Program-made: the position numbers and the translations under genes
Assembly (NCBI GenBank): GCA_041158225.1
Contig: JBEBBU010000053.1
Coordinates: 1-23,983, forward strand
Reading direction: 5' to 3'
DNA: 23,983 nucleotides
DNA from: JBEBBU01 sp041158225
Lineage (GTDB): Bacteria; Pseudomonadota; Gammaproteobacteria; Methylococcales; Methylococcaceae
Shown: piece by piece, positions 23,125-23,983 of the stretch
How the letters are laid out: each line of letters begins with the position of its first letter
Numbering within the stretch: the first letter of the stretch is position 1
The notes under the pieces: generated by a model
Seen by the model: only the letters and a program-made list of their open reading frames with translations
What the model was told of the DNA's origin: nothing
Databases searched by the model: none

Positions 23125-23971
23125 AGGCATTGAAGGCTGAGGCATAGCCTTCAAAGTCAAAGCTGAAGTGCCAGTCATCCATGCGTTGCAGCATGAGATT
23201 GATCTGGCGGTTGCGTATCCTCCCCTGTATGGCGAGTGGCTCGACATCGTAGCGGCCTGTACTCATCATGTAATCCACAAACTTGAATGAGCCGCCAGTC
23301 AGGTTATCACCAAAGCGTATCCAGGTATTGGGAATGCCTAGTACATCAGCCACAATGAGGCCATGCAGGCTGGATGAAGCAATCGCCCTGCATGCTTTCA
23401 TCGCTTTGATCACCGATTCGCAGTCATCGTGAACATCAATGATGCGGATTTTTCTTTTGCCGTAAACCAGTTCGGTTTTTGGCGCGTCTGAAAACAGGTA
23501 TTTTTCCGGGTACCAGTACGACAGCCATCGCTTCAGTCCGGTTGCGGTGTGCCTGTTAAAAAGAAGGTGATCGGCATAGTGGGGTATGATGCCGAGGTCA
23601 TAGTCTTTGTCCTGAGGGCCTTGGGCGACAGGCAGCTGTTTCAGCAGAAGTGCCGGATCTCCAAAGACCAGTGGCTGTGCTTTTTCCAGATGACCGGCCG
23701 CAGCAAGGCGCCCCGCACTTAACGGCCCCCTGAGACAGGCGATGTGCGCCGGACAGGCGCGTGGCAGGAAAGAAGGACCAATCACACCACTACCCCACAC
23801 CACGGCATTTTCGGTTGCCTGATGCAGCAGTGATCCAATGAACAGCAGGTAAGGGGAGGTGCAGGATCCATCCACATGGATGACTGGTTCACCGAGCCAT
23901 TGCTGGAGTATGTAGTCGTTGAGATTGTCTCCAAAGTTCTCAACAGCACTGTATTTCATTAAACGCAGCAT
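23093..23971 (-). CDS. Polysaccharide pyruvyl transferase family protein
   Basis: A 292-residue protein. The N-terminal YSAVENFGDNLNDYI (7-21) and the C-terminal ASSSLHGLIVADVLGIP (about 200-216) are the characteristic motifs of the polysaccharide pyruvyl transferase family, which attaches pyruvate ketals to sugars using phosphoenolpyruvate. AGGA lies at the window edge, 8 bases before the ATG at 23971, which supports this start over an in-frame ATG at 23959. The gene thus seems complete. It runs against the rest of the locus and converges on the sulfotransferase, so it belongs to another transcript entering from the right. Pyruvylation would add negative charge to the same or a neighbouring glycan. 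Confidence 0.88.
   Translation of the reverse strand: MLRLMKYSAVENFGDNLNDYILQQWLGEPVIHVDGSCTSPYLLFIGSLLHQATENAVVWGSGVIGPSFLPRACPAHIACLRGPLSAGRLAAAGHLEKAQPLVFGDPALLLKQLPVAQGPQDKDYDLGIIPHYADHLLFNRHTATGLKRWLSYWYPEKYLFSDAPKTELVYGKRKIRIIDVHDDCESVIKAMKACRAIASSSLHGLIVADVLGIPNTWIRFGDNLTGGSFKFVDYMMSTGRYDVEPLAIQGRIRNRQINLMLQRMDDWHFSFDFEGYASAFNAFMQERKPSIQ
23130..23154. terminator. 9-bp perfect stem-loop just past the sulfotransferase stop
   Basis: TTGAAGGCT (23130-23138) and AGCCTTCAA (23146-23154) form a perfect stem around a seven-base loop, starting 6 bases after the sulfotransferase stop and inside the last codons of the convergent pyruvyl transferase gene. No T run follows on the plus strand. The position suits transcript termination or 3'-end protection, but this is inferred. 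Confidence 0.4.
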
Positions 23972-23983
23972 CTGGCTATTCCT

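Noticed and set aside
22435..23247. Long minus-strand open frame of 270 codons antisense to the sulfotransferase
   Set aside because: Its product has no recognisable motif and an odd residue mix, whereas the plus strand carries a clear sulfotransferase. It also overlaps the pyruvyl transferase end in another frame.

Overview
The window is a moderately GC-rich, densely coding stretch of a Gram-negative bacterium, most likely a gammaproteobacterium. The signs are heptosyltransferase-type GT9 and LPS/capsule-style glycosyltransferases, an M18 aminopeptidase of the proteobacterial type, a heme-c membrane protein, and many ATGA start/stop overlaps. A halomonad or related marine lineage is a guess only. 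Almost all of it is a surface-polysaccharide biosynthesis region. No rRNA, tRNA, CRISPR array, transposase or integrase was seen, and no stretch above about 120 bases lacks a gene.

Region 1 (1-6812, all +) looks like one operon that continues from outside the window. It holds a short-chain dehydrogenase resembling the DprE2 ketoreductases, a large membrane protein of a GT-C-like type, an NAD-dependent epimerase/dehydratase, an FAD-dependent amine-oxidase-like enzyme, a GtrA-type membrane protein, and a second copy of the GT-C-like membrane protein. Together they suggest building a lipid-linked or flipped sugar and transferring it on the periplasmic face. Region 2 (6896-10545, +) is a tandem pair of class II asparagine-synthetase-like amidotransferases, which could amidate a uronic acid or similar glycan component.

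Region 3 (10547-14226) is a block without obvious glycan function: a minus-strand membrane protein with one heme-c motif, then divergently a MOSC-domain protein, an M18 aminopeptidase and a VTT/TVP38-family membrane protein. The last of these overlaps the start of region 4, so the two are probably co-transcribed.

Region 4 (14223-22275, +) is a tightly packed glycan-assembly operon: an O-acyltransferase with a C-terminal SGNH domain, a GT4, a divergent GT-B protein, another GT4 that is a paralogue of the first, a sulfotransferase, a GT9 (heptosyltransferase family) and a third, unrelated GT4. Region 5 (22276-23971) has a good sigma70-type promoter driving a second, different sulfotransferase, which converges on and overlaps a polysaccharide pyruvyl transferase on the minus strand. 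Acylation, sulfation, pyruvylation and possibly amidation point to a heavily decorated, acidic surface glycan.

The least explained items are the two paralogous GT-C-like proteins, which share a D-M-W and N-E-H-R-I signature and a conserved C-terminal cysteine pair, and the two amidotransferases. A long perfect hairpin lies inside the 3' end of the second amidotransferase, exactly at a convergent junction with a one-base gap.
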